IMG/VR virus record: IMGVR_UViG_3300032116_000057
Location: 1-64,000 of that record
Strand: one strand, 5' to 3'
Length of the DNA stretch: 64,000 nt
Source of the DNA: a virus
The translations under genes and the position numbers were made by a program. Position 1 is the stretch's first letter. Each line of letters starts with the position of its first letter. Below the pieces are notes generated by a model. The model made no database searches and was not told the origin of the DNA. It saw nothing but the letters and a program-made list of their open reading frames with translations. Below are positions 43,949 to 52,497 of this stretch, piece by piece.

Positions 43949-45130
43949 TTACTCGCCCCTGGTATTCCTGCGTGGTTTGCTCTGTACGGGGGCTGGAATA
44001 GCTGGTGTTGCAAGCTGAGATGTCTCGGTAAGCATCCTTTGCTCATCTGTTTCTCTATCAGAAATGGGAGTTAATCCGGCAGAAGCGGCTAGCTCGTTAA
44101 CTCTTGCCGGTCCAAAGAACTCTTCTTCAGCCACTTTTCTAAACTGAGTAGTTGGTGGAGCAGGTGGAACAAAAGAATCTGTTTTATGGACGCGTTTATG
44201 GTGGGCAATTGCTGGAACTATTAAAGATCTTGCTTCAGTACCCTCTAACCCTAAATTTTTGGCGTGATAATAGTAGGCTTCAGCACTGGGCTGCACGCTC
44301 CCATCATCTGCGGTAGACAATGATCTTAAAAGAGCTTGGTGAGCTAAATGTAGGCGGGATTTGCCGCCAGTAGCTCTAGATATAACATCAGGAATTGCAG
44401 GCAATGTGGCTTTCCACCCCGCATCAACTAAATCTTTAAAGTCTTTTTCTGAAAGCACGTCTTGAGCTTTAGGTTTTGGAGCTCTTCCTGGACCATGAGT
44501 AAGTTTTTTTCTACCCGTCCAAGGTTGAGCACCGGCTTGTTGTGCAAAACTTTCGTCTCTAAATTCACCTAATTTTTTATGTCTAGCTCTATGCACTCGA
44601 AATGCAAGTCTGTCGTCCTTTGTGATCGGATAGCTAGCAAACTCTTCTCCGCCCATATACTCAGACGCGGGAGTTGGTTCCATAGAAACTGCTGTTTCAT
44701 CCCTACTTAGTTTTAGAGCTTTTAGATGCCTATCACATACGGGCATGTGCATTTCTTGACCCGGAACTTTTATAAAGTGTCTGGCATAACCCGCATGTCT
44801 AGAACCTGGAGCATCACATTGCAATGGTTTGTGTGCTTCCGGTCTATTTCTAAATAATTTTTCTAAATAGTCAAAAGTAGGTTCATCTAATTCGCCTGTA
44901 TACGCATCTACCTGAGTTTCTTCAGGTATGCCAATTACTCTACGACGATATCCGCCAGGATGAAACTCTTCACTGAGGCCAACCTCAACGTGACCCCCAG
45001 ATTTTTCAATATCTGTTTTACCTGGTTTAATGGTATCTGGAAGCGCCTCAAACTTATCGGGAGATATGTCTGGGCCTTGTCGTTTGGCCGGTACATTACC
45101 ACCAGAACCTGGGACAACATCGTTAGCCAT
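43949..45130 (-). CDS. Hypothetical protein with Cys/His mini-domain
   Basis: 393 residues, largely polar. CDAPGSRHAGYARHF...MPVCDRHLKALK (about residues 103-140) forms a compact Cys/His site. A later segment, SRLHLAHQALLRSLSTADDG and KNLGLEGTEARSLIVPAIAH, is helical. Basic, Pro-rich tails at both ends. Overlaps the next upstream gene by 8 bases. Possibly a minor virion protein given the neighbourhood of basic small proteins. Confidence 0.55.
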   Translation of the reverse strand: MANDVVPGSGGNVPAKRQGPDISPDKFEALPDTIKPGKTDIEKSGGHVEVGLSEEFHPGGYRRRVIGIPEETQVDAYTGELDEPTFDYLEKLFRNRPEAHKPLQCDAPGSRHAGYARHFIKVPGQEMHMPVCDRHLKALKLSRDETAVSMEPTPASEYMGGEEFASYPITKDDRLAFRVHRARHKKLGEFRDESFAQQAGAQPWTGRKKLTHGPGRAPKPKAQDVLSEKDFKDLVDAGWKATLPAIPDVISRATGGKSRLHLAHQALLRSLSTADDGSVQPSAEAYYYHAKNLGLEGTEARSLIVPAIAHHKRVHKTDSFVPPAPPTTQFRKVAEEEFFGPARVNELAASAGLTPISDRETDEQRMLTETSQLATPAIPAPVQSKPRRNTRGE

Positions 45131-45359
45131 TTTTCTTTCGCTTCTTGCCTTTGGTAAGTGCGGTAGCGTTATCTCTTAATTCTCTGTTATCACGAATTCC
45201 CATAGTTCCGGTAAACTCATTATCATCAATTGCATAGTCTGGATGATCTTTTGGTAGGGCAGCACGACGAGCAATATCTGCATTTATTTCTGCTATTAAA
45301 TCTCTCTTTTTAGGAGCAAAACTAGGACGACTGTTGTCGCGACGTGGAACATTACTCAT
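45123..45359 (-). CDS. Basic protein with VPRRD N-terminus
   Basis: 78 residues: MSNVPRRDNSRPSFAPKKRD, then ALPKDHPDYAIDDNEFTGTM and a KGKKRKKNG tail. It shares its N-terminal motif with the gene at 46011, implying duplication. Overlaps both neighbours by 8 bases. Confidence 0.6.
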   Translation of the reverse strand: MSNVPRRDNSRPSFAPKKRDLIAEINADIARRAALPKDHPDYAIDDNEFTGTMGIRDNRELRDNATALTKGKKRKKNG

Positions 45360-45735
45360 CTTGTTTCGTCATCCTTTTCATATCACGTTCTTCTTTAAAT
45401 TTACCCATTGATATTACATTATTATTGGATTCGTCTGCACCAACCATTAGATTAGCTAAACGACCCTTCCCAGCTAAACCATTTAGTACATCTGCAGTAG
45501 TATTTGGTCCAGCCTTTTTAACTCCGAATCCCATGTCATTTGCTACTAAATGCGAAGTGTCTTCTGGTTCGTAGTCGTCATCATAACTAGATTCACCAGT
45601 TACTTCGTTAATGCCTTGTTCTTTACCTAGTATGTGCTCAAAAAACGCATTTTTTCCTAAACGAAAACGCGCTTGAATATCGCCAGGACCTCTTCTAATA
45701 GGTACGACGTTAGACGGAGTGTCCTTCTCGTCCAT
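45352..45735 (-). CDS. Hypothetical protein
   Basis: 127 residues. Starts MDEKDTPSNVVPIRRG; polar with an acidic patch (SSYDDDYEPEDTSH) and a Lys/Arg-rich end (KFKEERDMKRMTKQDE). Unknown; member of the small-protein array. Confidence 0.6.
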   Translation of the reverse strand: MDEKDTPSNVVPIRRGPGDIQARFRLGKNAFFEHILGKEQGINEVTGESSYDDDYEPEDTSHLVANDMGFGVKKAGPNTTADVLNGLAGKGRLANLMVGADESNNNVISMGKFKEERDMKRMTKQDE

Positions 45736-45738
45736 GGA

Positions 45739-46011
45739 CTAGTAGGTTGGCCCCATAGTATCTTCATAAGAGTTAGAAACTCTTTGAGAAGACGATGCAG
45801 CTTTTGTAGCTAATGGGTTTACCTTAGTGGAATCTTCTTGATCAATATAATCATAGTTCCAATAAGGATGTAAGTCTTGACGGTTAGCTCTTACTAGTTC
45901 GTCGCCCTTGCCTGCAGCTACAGTTGTATTCGGACGTACCTTACGATACTTTCCATCAGTAGCGCCTTCGTTTAGGCTTTGGTTTAGTGAGCGTGATTCG
46001 TTAGTTGCCAT
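45739..46011 (-). CDS. Hypothetical protein
   Basis: 90 residues, Asn/Ser/Arg-rich, low hydrophobicity (SLNEGATDGKYRKVRPNTTV, LHPYWNYDYIDQEDS). Its ATG overlaps the upstream stop by one base. Confidence 0.6.
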   Translation of the reverse strand: MATNESRSLNQSLNEGATDGKYRKVRPNTTVAAGKGDELVRANRQDLHPYWNYDYIDQEDSTKVNPLATKAASSSQRVSNSYEDTMGPTY

Positions 46012-46223
46012 TAGTTATCCTTTTTCTTAGGTGCGGTTACTTGTACAGAAGGCATTGGTTCACGATATGGCTCGTTCTTTTTTGCGCCACCACTTGTCCA
46101 AGGATCTGCTGCACGGGCATCGTTATCCTTTTTAGCAGCGCTAGTAACGCTAGCTAAAAGAGCAAGTCCATTAGGTGATTTAAATCCCTTACGTATTTTA
46201 TCTCTACGAGGTACAAAACTCAT
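46011..46223 (-). CDS. Basic protein with VPRRD N-terminus
   Basis: 70 residues: MSFVPRRDKIRKGFKSPNGL, then ALLASVTSAAKKDNDARAAD. N-terminus parallels the 45123 gene. Ends Lys-rich. Overlaps the 53-residue gene at the ATGA junction. Confidence 0.6.
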   Translation of the reverse strand: MSFVPRRDKIRKGFKSPNGLALLASVTSAAKKDNDARAADPWTSGGAKKNEPYREPMPSVQVTAPKKKDN

Positions 46224-46381
46224 TTTTTGCCCGCTTTCTTTTTCTTTTTGGCCTGTTTTTCCCGCTCTTTATCCGACATAGTCTTTACCTTTAAAGGTAC
46301 GATCTTTGTTTTTTTAAGTGGGCTATCCACGTCTATAGTATTACGTGTAAATACCCTTTTATCTCGTCTAACGCCCGCCAT
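46220..46381 (-). CDS. Small very basic protein
   Basis: 53 residues: MAGVRRDKRVFTRNTIDVDS followed by a Lys-rich tail (EREKQAKKKKKAGKK). Related in style to the VPRRD proteins. Overlaps both neighbours (ATGA junctions). Confidence 0.6.
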   Translation of the reverse strand: MAGVRRDKRVFTRNTIDVDSPLKKTKIVPLKVKTMSDKEREKQAKKKKKAGKK

Positions 46382-46653
46382 TATGACTTCACATCCCGTC
46401 TGACTTGCTTTCTAACCCTAGGTCTGATTACTTTTCGGGTTCTAGACCTCTGTCCAGTAGCTCTATAAATACGGCGTTGTGCAGCGCTTTCTGAACCTGG
46501 GTTTAGTGTAGTAGATTGTTTACCTACCCAACGCCCAGAGGGTCTTTTCTCCCAACTATCGCCAACAGATTGGTATTTAACGCCGGTCTTAGTTTTAGGT
46601 TTGCGAGCTACGGCAGGTTTATAAGCTTTTACAGTCTTAGGTTTTTCAGCCAC
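46381..46653 (-). CDS. Small arginine-rich protein
   Basis: 90 residues from GTG, extremely basic (SAAQRRIYRATGQRSRTRKV, RPRVRKQVRRDVKS), suited to nucleic-acid condensation or binding. Overlaps the zinc-ribbon gene by 8 bases. Confidence 0.6.
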   Translation of the reverse strand: MAEKPKTVKAYKPAVARKPKTKTGVKYQSVGDSWEKRPSGRWVGKQSTTLNPGSESAAQRRIYRATGQRSRTRKVIRPRVRKQVRRDVKS

Positions 46654-46813
46654 CCATAGCCCCTTTCCTTGCAGATTCGTACTTTAAATTTCTACATGTT
46701 GGGCAAACCTTGCCGTCACCATACATGACAACTACCGGATCCATAACTTCCCTGCACTTACGACAAATTCTACTACCATCATAGATAGTAAGGGTACTGA
46801 TTTCTTCTACCAT
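46646..46813 (-). CDS. Small zinc-ribbon protein
   Basis: 55 residues. ICRKCREVMDPVVVMYGDGK then VCPTCRNLK is a clear C-x2-C...C-x2-C ribbon. It overlaps neighbours by 7-8 bases. A DNA- or RNA-binding or assembly role is plausible. Confidence 0.65.
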   Translation of the reverse strand: MVEEISTLTIYDGSRICRKCREVMDPVVVMYGDGKVCPTCRNLKYESARKGAMGG

Positions 46814-47154
46814 ACGGACTCAGTTACGTTTCTGGAAGTACCCTGGTAAGAAGTTGGAGACTGTGAGTAGTCAGTTCTAGTTGGCTGGTACTCAATATTG
46901 ACATCTACTATGTCCATAATAGTAAGCTCTTCAGTTCTATAGCCGAACTTAGGACGAAATAGCTGGATCTGAGGTAGGTTAGGACGCACAATATCTTGAA
47001 TCATAGCTGCCGGCAAAGTTACAGACATAATTGCACGACTAATTAAGGCATCCTGGGTATCTTCAAAAGGACCCATGTAGTCATAACGGATTTTAGGACC
47101 GTTATCTACAATTTCACGGGGCTTACTGTGATCGTATACGCCGTCTTGCATCAT
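46807..47154 (-). CDS. Hypothetical protein
   Basis: 115 residues, starting MMQDGVYDHSKPREIVDNGP; alpha/beta in appearance with ISRAIMSVTLPAAMIQDIVR and a strand-rich FRPKFGYRTEELTIMDIVDV. Unlike its neighbours it is not basic, so it is a plausible folded core component of whatever the array builds. Confidence 0.6.
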   Translation of the reverse strand: MMQDGVYDHSKPREIVDNGPKIRYDYMGPFEDTQDALISRAIMSVTLPAAMIQDIVRPNLPQIQLFRPKFGYRTEELTIMDIVDVNIEYQPTRTDYSQSPTSYQGTSRNVTESVW

Positions 47155-47828
47155 GGTTTTCTCTTTGGTAATCGACTCATCTTTTTACCTACACTTTTTG
47201 ATGAAGCCAAAGCATCAGTAATATTTGATGTTATAAGCGGCTCATCATCGTTACTTGTTGTGCCGCCAGAAGGGTTAACTTGACGACCTTGTGGAAACCA
47301 ACGAAGTCTGTCTCGTAAATATTCATGTCTTGGATGTGGATTATCAAAAGTATGTACAGTCTCTCCGGCAGCACGTTTAGCACGTACGCCTGATCTTTCT
47401 TCGTCTCTTCTTCTTTTTAGCGGTTTAGAAAGATCGCCAAAGGGGTCCTCTTCATCCATATATCTAATGACGTCTTCCATTCTATGCCAAGTTCTTGTAC
47501 CACGCTGTAAACGATCTTCACCGCTACTACCCATACCCTTACGCTCAACGTAATGTGGCATGTTTCTGGTGTGTGTCCATTTTTTGACGGTATCTGGATG
47601 AACGCCGTAAACTCTCGAAAGCTCTGAGTTACTTAAAAGAGATAAGCCCTCATTATCAACAGGAACTGGTGCTGCAGTTGAGGGGCGTGTATATTCCTTA
47701 GACATAACTTCATCAAAATGTTCTTTGCTTTGAATAGGCTGAGCCTTAGGCATATCGTCTCTGGGATCGGCCACTGCTTCAAACTTTTTGACCTGGGGGG
47801 TTTTTTTATTATTGTCTTTTTTTGCCAT
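47151..47828 (-). CDS. Protein with MerR-like helix-turn-helix
   Basis: 225 residues from the ATG at 47826-47828 (AGGTGG upstream). LSNSELSRVYGVHPDTVKKW (about residues 67-86) is a MerR/excisionase-type winged HTH, followed by THTRNMPHYVERKG. The flanks are basic and disordered. It may bind phage DNA as a regulator or a packaging/recombination accessory. Overlaps the upstream stop at TAATG. Confidence 0.65.
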   Translation of the reverse strand: MAKKDNNKKTPQVKKFEAVADPRDDMPKAQPIQSKEHFDEVMSKEYTRPSTAAPVPVDNEGLSLLSNSELSRVYGVHPDTVKKWTHTRNMPHYVERKGMGSSGEDRLQRGTRTWHRMEDVIRYMDEEDPFGDLSKPLKRRRDEERSGVRAKRAAGETVHTFDNPHPRHEYLRDRLRWFPQGRQVNPSGGTTSNDDEPLITSNITDALASSKSVGKKMSRLPKRKP

Positions 47829-48370
47829 TATTGCCACCTAGGTTTTAGGTGTTCAAAATGTCCAGCAAGCTTTGTATTAAACTCTAGAGGTACGTTGGCA
47901 GATATATTAGCCTTACCATCATTGATTAAACGTGGTGCTGGAGCTAAAGTAGACTTAGGGGCATTGCGTTTAACCATAAAAGCAACTCCCCCCTCATTAT
48001 CTATAAGCTTAGCTTGAGCTTTAATTCTACGGTCAGGCTCTAGTCCTTCTGGCCAAACATATTCACCAAGGTCTATGCGTTCGCCCTTATGAACACCGCG
48101 TTGGTATCCACGTTGATTCTGACGTGCCTTAAGGGAGTCAAGTACAACATCTGATACCGCGTAAGGCTTTCCTCTATCGTCACGGCGAGAACGAATAGTG
48201 CCTAAATAGCCGTCAGGGTATTCAGCAGACGGCGTTTTTCCTACACCAATACGCAATGAATCCATTACGCTGCGAGTAACTACAGGCGTACCTCCACCAC
48301 CAGTAGTGGTGTAAGCTCCAATATACCCGCTAGCGCCCAGGTATTGCCAGTTTTGATGTGAGGATGGCAC
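47828..48370 (-). CDS. Hypothetical protein
   Basis: 180 residues from GTG (GAGGAG upstream). Gly/Tyr-rich N-terminus (YLGASGYIGAYTTTGGGGTP), basic middle, later KAQAKLIDNEGGVAFMVKRN. Unknown; no TM helix. Confidence 0.55.
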   Translation of the reverse strand: MPSSHQNWQYLGASGYIGAYTTTGGGGTPVVTRSVMDSLRIGVGKTPSAEYPDGYLGTIRSRRDDRGKPYAVSDVVLDSLKARQNQRGYQRGVHKGERIDLGEYVWPEGLEPDRRIKAQAKLIDNEGGVAFMVKRNAPKSTLAPAPRLINDGKANISANVPLEFNTKLAGHFEHLKPRWQ

Positions 48371-48372
48371 GA

Positions 48373-48657
48373 TTATTTCTCCTCAGTAGTCTCTTTAACT
48401 TCTGCTTTCTTTTTTACTGCTGCTTTTGGTTCTTCAACCACTTTTGGTTCTTCAACCACTTTTGGTTCTTCAACTACAGGCTCTTCAACAACAGGCTTTG
48501 AAATAGCGGGGGTAGGTAAAGAAACTTCAAAGATCTTTACGTTTAGATCTCTACTTAGTTTTATAAACCATGGCAAGTGAGAAGCACAATAAAATTGAGA
48601 CGTTGGTTTTTGTCTCAGTTCGTATACAGCAACACTTGAACAGTTATCGCACTTCAT
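48373..48657 (-). CDS. Zinc-finger protein with VEEPK repeat tail
   Basis: 94 residues. CDNCSSVAVYELRQKPTSQF then YCASHL resembles the compact CxxC...CxxH fold of the DUF7455-like gene. The C-terminal half repeats VVEEPK, then Lys/Glu. Overlaps the holin start by one base. Confidence 0.6.
   Translation of the reverse strand: MKCDNCSSVAVYELRQKPTSQFYCASHLPWFIKLSRDLNVKIFEVSLPTPAISKPVVEEPVVEEPKVVEEPKVVEEPKAAVKKKAEVKETTEEK
48425..48478. repeat. Tandem 18-base repeat
   Basis: Three near-identical copies of an 18-base unit (ttttggttcttcaaccac) encode the VVEEPK repeats. The third copy differs by one or two bases. Confidence 0.8.
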
Positions 48658-48917
48658 TATTTTTTCTTTTTCTTCTTTGACTCTGCCACGATTGATTCAA
48701 GTTGTTTTTCAATCTCTGGAAGAACAGCTTTGACAATACCAAATGCTGGGTCTTTTGGATTAAATGCACGTGCTGCTACGGGTACAACAGCTGCAAGTCC
48801 TGCGGCAATAATTCCTTTTGGATCTGTAATTTCTCCAGTTTGCCATACGGCTAAAGCTGCTGCAATAAAAGAGCGACCGTATGAGGCTAACATAGCCTGT
48901 AGTTGTTTCTTGTCCAT
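48657..48917 (-). CDS. Holin, two transmembrane helices
   Basis: 86 residues. LASYGRSFIAAALAVWQTGE and IIAAGLAAVVPVAARAF form two membrane segments around a TDPK turn, then NPKDPAFG and a helical, Lys-rich tail. This layout matches small holins of aquatic phages. It would open the membrane for an endolysin. It faces away from the plus-strand lysis genes, and another holin-like gene lies at 52490. Confidence 0.7.
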   Translation of the reverse strand: MDKKQLQAMLASYGRSFIAAALAVWQTGEITDPKGIIAAGLAAVVPVAARAFNPKDPAFGIVKAVLPEIEKQLESIVAESKKKKKK

Positions 48918-48981
48918 ATTTATCCTTTCTAGGGAGGGTCCTAGACTACCAATAGTGCCCTAAAAGGGGTGTAACGTCAGG

Positions 48982-49230
48982 CTAATCCCGGCCTTCTTTG
49001 AGGTGCTGATCTAATCTGCCCTTCATTTCAGCCACATCAGCCCGGATCTCGGACAACAAGGGGAGGATCTCCAACTTAACTTTGTCAGAAAGACTTGATC
49101 CACCGTTAGGTTTTAATTCACTTAAGTATTCTTTAACAAGATATTGATTAAACTTTTTAATTCCAATTCCGAGTGATGAAAGAATTGCAATTAGTCCTGT
49201 AATTACTCCAACCCAATCAAGTACTGACAT
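48982..49230 (-). CDS. Membrane-anchored coiled-coil protein
   Basis: 82 residues: one N-terminal TM helix (WVGVITGLIAILSSLGIGI), then a helical domain (LEILPLLSEIRADVAEMKGR). Could be a holin accessory, antiholin or other membrane factor. First gene on the minus strand from the divergent gap at 49231-49326; no clear promoter boxes found. Confidence 0.55.
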   Translation of the reverse strand: MSVLDWVGVITGLIAILSSLGIGIKKFNQYLVKEYLSELKPNGGSSLSDKVKLEILPLLSEIRADVAEMKGRLDQHLKEGRD

Positions 49231-49326
49231 TTAAACTCCCAAGCGATATTAAGTTGTAAGTGCAAACTATGATACATGTAACACAATCTGTCATGGTAAA
49301 GTACGCTTACAAGATAGGAGATTACC

Positions 49327-52137
49327 GTAAATACACTGCGTATATTCGCAGCACTAATTGGTCTCTATAAAAGAATAACATTTGCCCTAGGAGTAGGGTT
49401 TTTTTTCGTATTGCTAACTATTTCTTCTGCCTACGCTGAAGGGGAAGGGTCAACAACCACAGGAGAAACAACCCAACAGCCCACACAAAGTCCAGAACCA
49501 TCTCCTAGTCCTTCCACAACGTCTTCGAGCGAAGCGACTCCAACTCCGACTCCAACTCCAGAACCCTCGCCTGCAACTTCGGACCCTCAAACTTCCAGTA
49601 CGACATATTCCACTGAGGCGCCTCCATCCCAGACGAGTGGGACTGCGTCAACTTCTGGTTCATCCGAGCCAAGTCCGACTCCTGCGCCTTCACCTTCGCC
49701 TGAGCCCAGCGCAACTCCTCTTCCAACATCAGAACCCGCTCCATCTTCTGAACCGAGTCCAACTCCAACACCGACTCCAGAGACTTCACCTTCCGTAACA
49801 ACGGCTCCTTCGTCTGAACCCAGCCCACAACCCAGCCCGCAAGAAACGACAACAACGGTAGCCACAACTCCAGAAACATCAACGGTTACCTCCGTTCAAA
49901 ATAAAATTGAGAGCGCAACTGTAACATTAAACACGGCTGTTCAAGCCGCTAGTTCAGAACAACAATCTGCTGCCGCTACTCCGGTTGCAGAAGCTCAGAC
50001 AGCTATTGCAGCCGCCGAATCTGCCACCGTAATAGCTGTAGCAGCGCAAACTGCCGTTGATTCTCAAACTGTTGTGGTGTCTACGGCAGCAAGTAACGTG
50101 TCTACTGCTCAAGAGCAATTGGCTACTCTTCAGGGTGCCCCAGAAAACACAAAAGTTTTTACAACAGATGGGTATGTAGCTCCGGTAGCTCCTGAAAGCC
50201 CTACGGTAACTACTACTACTCTTCCTATTATGTATGATGCTGCAACTAAGATTCAAACACCATTTGACATTAAAATGGGTGATACCGTCTATAACGGTCA
50301 AGGAACAGCTAGCCAGATCTATGTAACTTCTAAAGCAACTATTACCTTTGGTACTGGCGACTTTAACTGGTGGGATTTTCCTAATGGTCCAAGCATCTCA
50401 GTGTTTGCAAGTGACTACCAGAATGCTGGTCCTGGGGCATCGACTGTAGTCACTACTACAGAAACTACTCTGGAAGTTGATTGGACCCTCCATAAGTTTG
50501 CAGATCCAAATGGACCGTTAACAAATGTTAATTGGAAGATGACGGTAAACCCTGAAACTGGGGAATGGACAGGAATCGGTAAGATTTCTGGAAACACTAC
50601 TGGCTTGTGGAATGGGCCTAGAACAGGAGTAAGAGAAGCTGTAGGAGAACCAGTTAAACCAATGACTGCCGTAACTTCTGAGACCATTGCTGCAGCTGAA
50701 ATTGTTGTAACAACAGCTCAAACTACTTTATCAACTGAGCAAACAACCCTAACTACACTAACTGAAACAGCTACTGCAACTATTGCTGCTGCGGATCAGT
50801 TGGCAACTGTTGCTGTTGAGAAGGTTGCGACTGCAGTAACTGCGCTCTCAGCACCTGTAACTTCGCCAGAGACTCAACAGCCGTCTGTGTCGCCAAGCGA
50901 ACCGACTCCTGAACCTGCTCCCTCTCCAACTCCTCCTGCTCAAGAATCTTCTCAATCAACAAATCCTCAGAGCCCTCAGCCATCCACTCCTCAACAATCT
51001 GACGCGCCTTCGCAATCTCAAGATTCCACAACAACTCAAACTGATGCTGGTCCATCTACTTCTCCTTCTGACACTGGCAATTCTGGCACTGACACGGCTC
51101 CAGAACCTCAACCCGAGACTCAACCTCAACCAACTTCTCCTGAGCCTCAGCCTGAGCCAACCTCTCCATCAGAACCTGAGTCTGAGGATCCTCCAGTAAC
51201 TCCTGAATCGCCGTCTGAACCTCAGGACGAACCTGTAGAACCAGAGCCAACTCCTCAAGAGCCTGAACAAGAACCTTCTGAAGAGGAAACACAAAATCCG
51301 GAAGAGGTTGATCCGGTTGATACTCCAGATGACAATCCTTCAGACACTCCAGACGATTCAGAGAATCCTCAAGAAGATTCTGAAGCTTCCAATGATCAGT
51401 CCACAGAAACGGATTCATCTACTGAGTCGCCCACAGAAGAACAATCAGAGCCCACAGAATCCCCAACAGATACGGAAGATACTTCATCGGAATCCGAAGA
51501 AACTTCGGAGCCTCCATTGGAAGATGGCGCAGCTGAGGAAGAAGAATCACAACAGCAGTCACAAGAGCAAGAGCAAGAAAATCAGTCCACAGAATCATCC
51601 TCTAATACTACACCTTCTGTAGAAGAAGCTGTCACAGAGGCGCTAGCAGATGGAAAACTAACGGAAGCTGAGAAAGAGGTTGTTGCTGAAGCTTTAATTG
51701 AGGCTGCTAATGGCGGTCCAGTATCTGCTGAAGCCATAAAAGAAGCAGGTATTGAATATAAAGATCTTCCTGCCGAGACTCCAGTTGAGGTTAGGAAGGA
51801 TGAAAACGGTAACGAAGTTATAATTACAGCAGACGTTGCTGCGGCTCTCGTTTTATTAGAGAACCCATCTGAATTAGTTGGCGCAATATTTAGCGACCCC
51901 GGGGAAGCACTACAAGCACTTGGAAGTATCGGTGCTGATATGTCCCCTGAAGAAAGAGAAGAAGCAGAAAAAATGGTAGTTGCTGCCGTCATTGCAGGCA
52001 ATGCTGCAATCAATGCTGTAGCAGTTGCTGGCGCTGCTGGAGGAACCACCACCGGTGGTAGCTCTAGTGGTGGAGGAAGTTCTGGAGGCGGAGGAGCCTC
52101 TGGAGAATCAAAAGGATATAGGAGACGCAAACCTTGA
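49327..52137 (+). CDS. Giant secreted Pro/Ser/Thr-rich protein
   Basis: About 936 residues if translation starts at a GTA codon at 49327, 6 bases after GGAG. The in-frame sequence VNTLRIFAALIGLYKRITFA plus LGVGFFFVLLTISSAYA is a signal peptide cleaved after AYA. The first usual start (TTG, 49411) would destroy it. Mature protein: Ser/Pro/Thr linker, Ala-rich helices (about 170-250), a beta domain (about 280-400), more helices, a long Pro/Glu/Ser/Gln linker, an alpha-helical C-terminal domain, a hydrophobic stretch AVIAGNAAINAVAVAGAAGG and a Gly-rich KGYRRRKP tail. It probably crosses or coats the cell wall; role in lysis or superinfection control is speculative. Confidence 0.7.
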   Translation, partial: VNTLRIFAALIGLYKRITFALGVGFFFVLLTISSAYAEGEGSTTTGETTQQPTQSPEPSPSPSTTSSSEATPTPTPTPEPSPATSDPQTSSTTYSTEAPPSQTSGTASTSGSSEPSPTPAPSPSPEPSATPLPTSEPAPSSEPSPTPTPTPETSPSVTTAPSSEPSPQPSPQETTTTVATTPETSTVTSVQNKIESATVTLNTAVQAASSEQQSAAATPVAEAQTAIAAAESATVIAVAAQTAVDSQTVVVSTAASNVSTAQEQLATLQGAPENTKVFTTDGYVAPVAPESPTVTTTTLPIMYDAATKIQTPFDIKMGDTVYNGQGTASQIYVTSKATITFGTGDFNWWDFPNGPSISVFASDYQNAGPGASTVVTTTETTLEVDWTLHKFADPNGPLTNVNWKMTVNPETGEWTGIGKISGNTTGLWNGPRTGVREAVGEPVKPMTAVTSETIAAAEIVVTTAQTTLSTEQTTLTTLTETATATIAAADQLATVAVEKVATAVTALSAPVTSPETQQPSVSPSEPTPEPAPSPTPPAQESSQSTNPQSPQPSTPQQSDAPSQSQDSTTTQTDAGPSTSPSDTGNSGTDTAPEPQPETQPQPTSPEPQPEPTSPSEPESEDPPVTPESPSEPQDEPVEPEPTPQEPEQEPSEEETQNPEEVDPVDTPDDNPSDTPDDSENPQEDSEASNDQSTETDSSTESPTEEQSEPTESPTDTEDTSSESEETSEPPLEDGAAEEEESQQQSQEQEQENQSTESSSNTTPSVEEAVTEALADGKLTEAEKEVVAEALIEAANGGPVSAEAIKEAGIEYKDLPAETPVEVRKDENGNEVIITADVAAALVLLENPSELVGAIFSDPGEALQALGSIGADMSPEEREEAEKMVVAAVIAGNAAINAVAVAGAAGGTTTGGSSSGGGSSGGGGASGESKGYRRRKP

Positions 52138-52304
52138 AGCTACTTAGAGACATGATAGATCAGCTTTGGACACTATTAGGCATGTTTATTGCCTGGGTTG
52201 TCCTAGACGGTAGTGCTAAGACTGTTGTAGGCTACGCAATAGTAGGCACCTTGCTGGCGTGGGCAATCACATACCCCTTGAGGAACCCAAAGGATGAAGA
52301 ATAA
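52134..52304 (+). CDS. Small membrane protein
   Basis: 56 residues from a TTG overlapping the previous stop (AGGAG 9 bases upstream); ATG at 52152 would give 50. Two hydrophobic segments, LWTLLGMFIAWVVLD and VVGYAIVGTLLAWAITY, joined by a short GSAK turn. Fits a holin or lysis accessory by size and position between the secreted giant and lipoprotein genes. Confidence 0.6.
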   Translation: MKLLRDMIDQLWTLLGMFIAWVVLDGSAKTVVGYAIVGTLLAWAITYPLRNPKDEE

Positions 52305-52497
52305 GAGTAAGCTATTCCTTGCAGGAATGTCCCTGGTCTTTTTAACAGGCTGCGGATATGATGGACATTTTAGATATCCGTGTCAAGATCCAGCAAACTG
52401 GGAAGCAGCAGAATGCAAGCCACCAATTTGCACAGCTAGTGGAACTTGTCCAGAAGACTTAGGCAAACCAGAACAAGAAGGAACACAAAATGGCTAA
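52294..52497 (+). CDS. Small lipoprotein
   Basis: 67 residues. Signal peptide with lipobox LTGC (Cys20), then YDGHFRYPCQDPANWEAAEC and PPICTASGTC: a Cys-rich short domain also seen in small lipoproteins of aquatic phages. Anchored outside the cytoplasmic membrane; a lysis or superinfection role is inferred from its place in the lysis module. Confidence 0.7.
   Translation: MKNKSKLFLAGMSLVFLTGCGYDGHFRYPCQDPANWEAAECKPPICTASGTCPEDLGKPEQEGTQNG

Noticed and set aside
48425-48478. Short tandem repeats considered as a CRISPR-like array
   Set aside because: Repeats are adjacent without spacers and encode VVEEPK in frame.
49505-51622. Long open frames antisense or shifted within the secreted giant protein
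   Set aside because: They arise from the biased Pro/Ser/Thr/Glu codons and lack start signals.
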